In this document: positions 18,813-20,023 of the stretch, in pieces | Position numbering within the stretch: position 1 is the first letter of the stretch | How the letters are laid out: each line of letters begins with the position of its first letter | Assembly: GCA_000444245.1 (NCBI GenBank) | Contig: ATSW01007469.1 | Coordinates: 1 to 20,023 of the forward strand | DNA: 20,023 nucleotides | DNA from: Botryllus schlosseri | Taxonomy: Eukaryota; Chordata; Ascidiacea; Stolidobranchia; Styelidae | Direction of reading: 5' to 3' | Program-made: the position numbers and the translations under genes | The notes under the pieces: generated by a model | Database searches by the model: none | Told to the model about the DNA's origin: nothing | What the model saw: only the letters and a program-made list of their open reading frames with translations

Positions 18813-18910
18813 CCTATATGCCGTGGTATCCTCGACTTCGTCCCAATGTACAACGACAGACCCTTCTTCTTCACCCACTTCTGTCAACACGAAATCAGGG
18901 CTGGGAACCT
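18813..18910 (-). CDS. Exon 3: FN3 domain B, first half
   Basis: This exon is 98 bp, phase 1 to 0, with acceptor CCTTTTTCAG and donor GTAAGAAAT. It encodes an inter-domain start (EVPSPDFVLTEV), an acidic stretch and the strand-B tryptophan in SVVVHWDEV. It ends at TAYR, just after strand C. The phase-0 break lies upstream of where domain A is split, so A and B have different intra-domain introns. Confidence 0.85.
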
Positions 18911-18968
18911 CTGAAAAAGGCAGAATCATCATTACCAAATTCCAACAAAGGTAACGCAAAATACCAAC

Positions 18969-19058
18969 CAGTAGTCACGATGCTTTCGACCGGTTCGCTC
19001 TGTTGATTGGCCGTTTGGGCGACGATTTGAACAGTGTACGCGACGCCTGGCTCCAAAT
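18969..19058 (-). CDS. Exon 2: FN3 domain A, second half
   Basis: This 90-bp exon (phase 1 to 1) starts with the classical FN3 E-F motif DLEPGVAYTVQI and continues through strands F-G (VESIVTT). Its acceptor is CTATCCCAG. Its donor GTTGGT is weak, but the phase match on both sides supports it. It is separated from exon 3 by an intron of only 58 bp. Confidence 0.85.
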
Positions 19059-19720
19059 CTGGGATAGAAAGAGATGTCAAGTATTCAGCATCCATCGCTA
19101 ATCATGTTAAAACAGCATGAAGTTTGAAAGATGTCGAAATGTTCAAATACGTATCATTGGTGCTACCACAAAGAATACAATGCAAGTTTGGTGTTTTTTC
19201 AATCAACACTATTGTACTGTACTTTGGGACAATGTTGTTTGTGACTTGATCATGATTTCACTGAAATTACATTTCAACTGATGTTTGTAGCTTTGTACTA
19301 CATGTTTCGTATGCTGCGCTACGAACAATCGATGATTTAATGCATCCACAGTGGTAAATACCACCGGAACTGTAATTCTAGTTGATAAATTAACTCTTGG
19401 TGGCTAGGGGCATATCAAATCATTAGACTTAAAGCAAGATTCTGATTCAAGTACTTGAATCCTTCTGCCAAGTCGTAGACATGACACCACGAGTAAATGG
19501 TATCTTCGGAAATATATTTTCAGTTCACTGGATAAAGCAGCTATTTCGTTATGTCGCCATGACACTGTCACTCTTAAAGTGACGCAAACCTATCCAAAAA
19601 CTACCTTCTAATTTACTAAGGTTGAACTGTACAATAATAGGTTGTAAAAAAACCGTGGAAAGAGGAACACATAACACAGTAATTCTGTATGCCAATCCGC
19701 AGAAATACCCATTCACTTAC
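19059..19720. other. Intron without recognised content
   Basis: This 662-bp intron lies between exons 1 and 2. It is AT-rich, with no R copy, terminal inverted repeat or coding signal. The sequence from 19901 to the window end is likewise intron upstream of exon 1. Confidence 0.55.
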
Positions 19721-19900
19721 CGGAGAACGTCACATATGTATCATTCGTTTCTATCACTTGATATACTGCAGTGGGGTCATTGACTGGTTTAACCCGTACT
19801 GAATACGTGGTCACACCGGGTGTATCTGACGGGTTCCATATAATGACAAAGCTATCGTCTGTAGCGTCAGAGAACTGCACTTCTTGTACCGGCTTGACTC
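19721..19900 (-). CDS. Exon 1: FN3 domain A, first half
   Basis: This exon is 180 bp, phase 1 to 1. It begins after an acceptor reading TTTGCTCAG and ends before GTAAGTG. It encodes strands A to about E of an FN3 domain: the strand-B tryptophan is in FVIIWNPSD, the strand-C tyrosine in TTYSVRVKP, and a sequon NDT lies near the end. The split codon at its end joins G to AT of exon 2 to give Asp, starting the D-L-E-P-G motif. The upstream exon that would supply the first base lies outside the window. Confidence 0.9.
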
Positions 19901-20023
19901 CTGAGCAAATAATAAATGGTAGAAAATGAAGAAACATGTGACAATGACGGTTCCGATTTTCCCAAAACACATGACGATCATAAAATTGAATATATGTAAT
20001 CCTAACATGGGCCCATGTAGTAT

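Larger units (their letters stand above)
262..19900 (-). other. Multi-FN3 gene locus, internal part (21 exons)
   Basis: This is the span of one spliced minus-strand gene, open at both ends of the window. Exons were placed by FN3 homology plus acceptor and donor signals, and checked by phase: each exon's end phase equals the next exon's start phase across all 20 introns. The product is a chain of FN3 beta-sandwich domains (about 90 residues each), typical of extracellular matrix or cell-surface proteins that bind other proteins. Asn-glycosylation sequons occur in domains A (NDT), E (NDS), I (NQT) and J (NYT). No RGD was seen. Cysteines are scarce, as expected for FN3. Neither the first nor the last exon lies in the window, so secretion signal, membrane anchor and family are unknown. 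The arrangement resembles tenascins, fibronectin-like proteins, collagen XII/XIV and receptor ectodomains, and I cannot choose between them. Confidence 0.9.

Noticed and set aside
262-19900. Naming the gene as a specific tenascin, fibronectin or receptor phosphatase
   Set aside because: FN3 repeats alone are shared by all these families, and no diagnostic domain falls in the window.
1-20023. CRISPR, operon, tRNA or rRNA genes, retroelement coding regions
   Set aside because: I saw no regular spaced repeats, bacterial signals, cloverleaf or rRNA sequence, and no reverse transcriptase, integrase or capsid motifs on either strand.

Overview
The window is AT-rich animal nuclear DNA. It has spliced genes with clear GT-AG junctions, long introns and many short degraded DNA transposons, and no bacterial-style operons or viral genes. 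I infer an invertebrate, possibly a tunicate or another marine deuterostome, but nothing in the sequence fixes the taxon.

One gene accounts for the coding content. It runs right to left on the minus strand and extends past both window edges. I assembled 21 internal exons (about 262-19900) whose splice phases join without a single conflict. Together they hold 3,635 coding bases, about 1,211 residues in one open frame. The product is a tandem fibronectin type III (FN3) protein: eleven complete FN3 domains (A-K here, in protein order) and the first half of a twelfth (L). A Ser/Thr/Pro-rich mucin-like stretch separates K from L. No signal peptide, transmembrane segment, kinase, phosphatase, EGF or vWA domain is visible in the exons, so the family (tenascin-like, fibronectin-like, collagen XII-like, receptor ectodomain and so on) stays open.

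Layout in protein order: A 19900-18969; B 18910-18050; C 16433-14784; D 14027 into exon 8; E exon 8 to 10945; F 9393 into exon 11; G exon 11 to 7701; H 7472 into exon 14; I exon 14 to 4993; J 4308-3860; K 2794 into exon 19; Ser/Thr/Pro linker 1442 to 713; half of L 419-262. Every intron between domains is phase 1. Introns inside domains fall into two classes: phase 1 just before the D-L-x-P-x-T-x-Y motif, or phase 0 further upstream. Three exons (8, 11, 14) fuse the end of one domain to the start of the next.

The introns hold a fossil layer of DNA transposons. There are two related internally deleted hAT copies (6189-6922 and 16615-17463; the second keeps its terminal repeats, an 8-bp target duplication and a transposase C-terminus), a 342-bp hAT MITE (1892-2233) with a fragment of a relative (about 11391-11499), a 1.2-kb hAT-like element (12580-13791), and a hAT-like element with ATCGG-rich ends (about 10213-10719). 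A dispersed repeat family, called R here, occurs at least seven times. A cysteine-rich minus-strand ORF with EGF-like spacing (15482-15775) lies inside one intron and contains all four ambiguous bases of the window.
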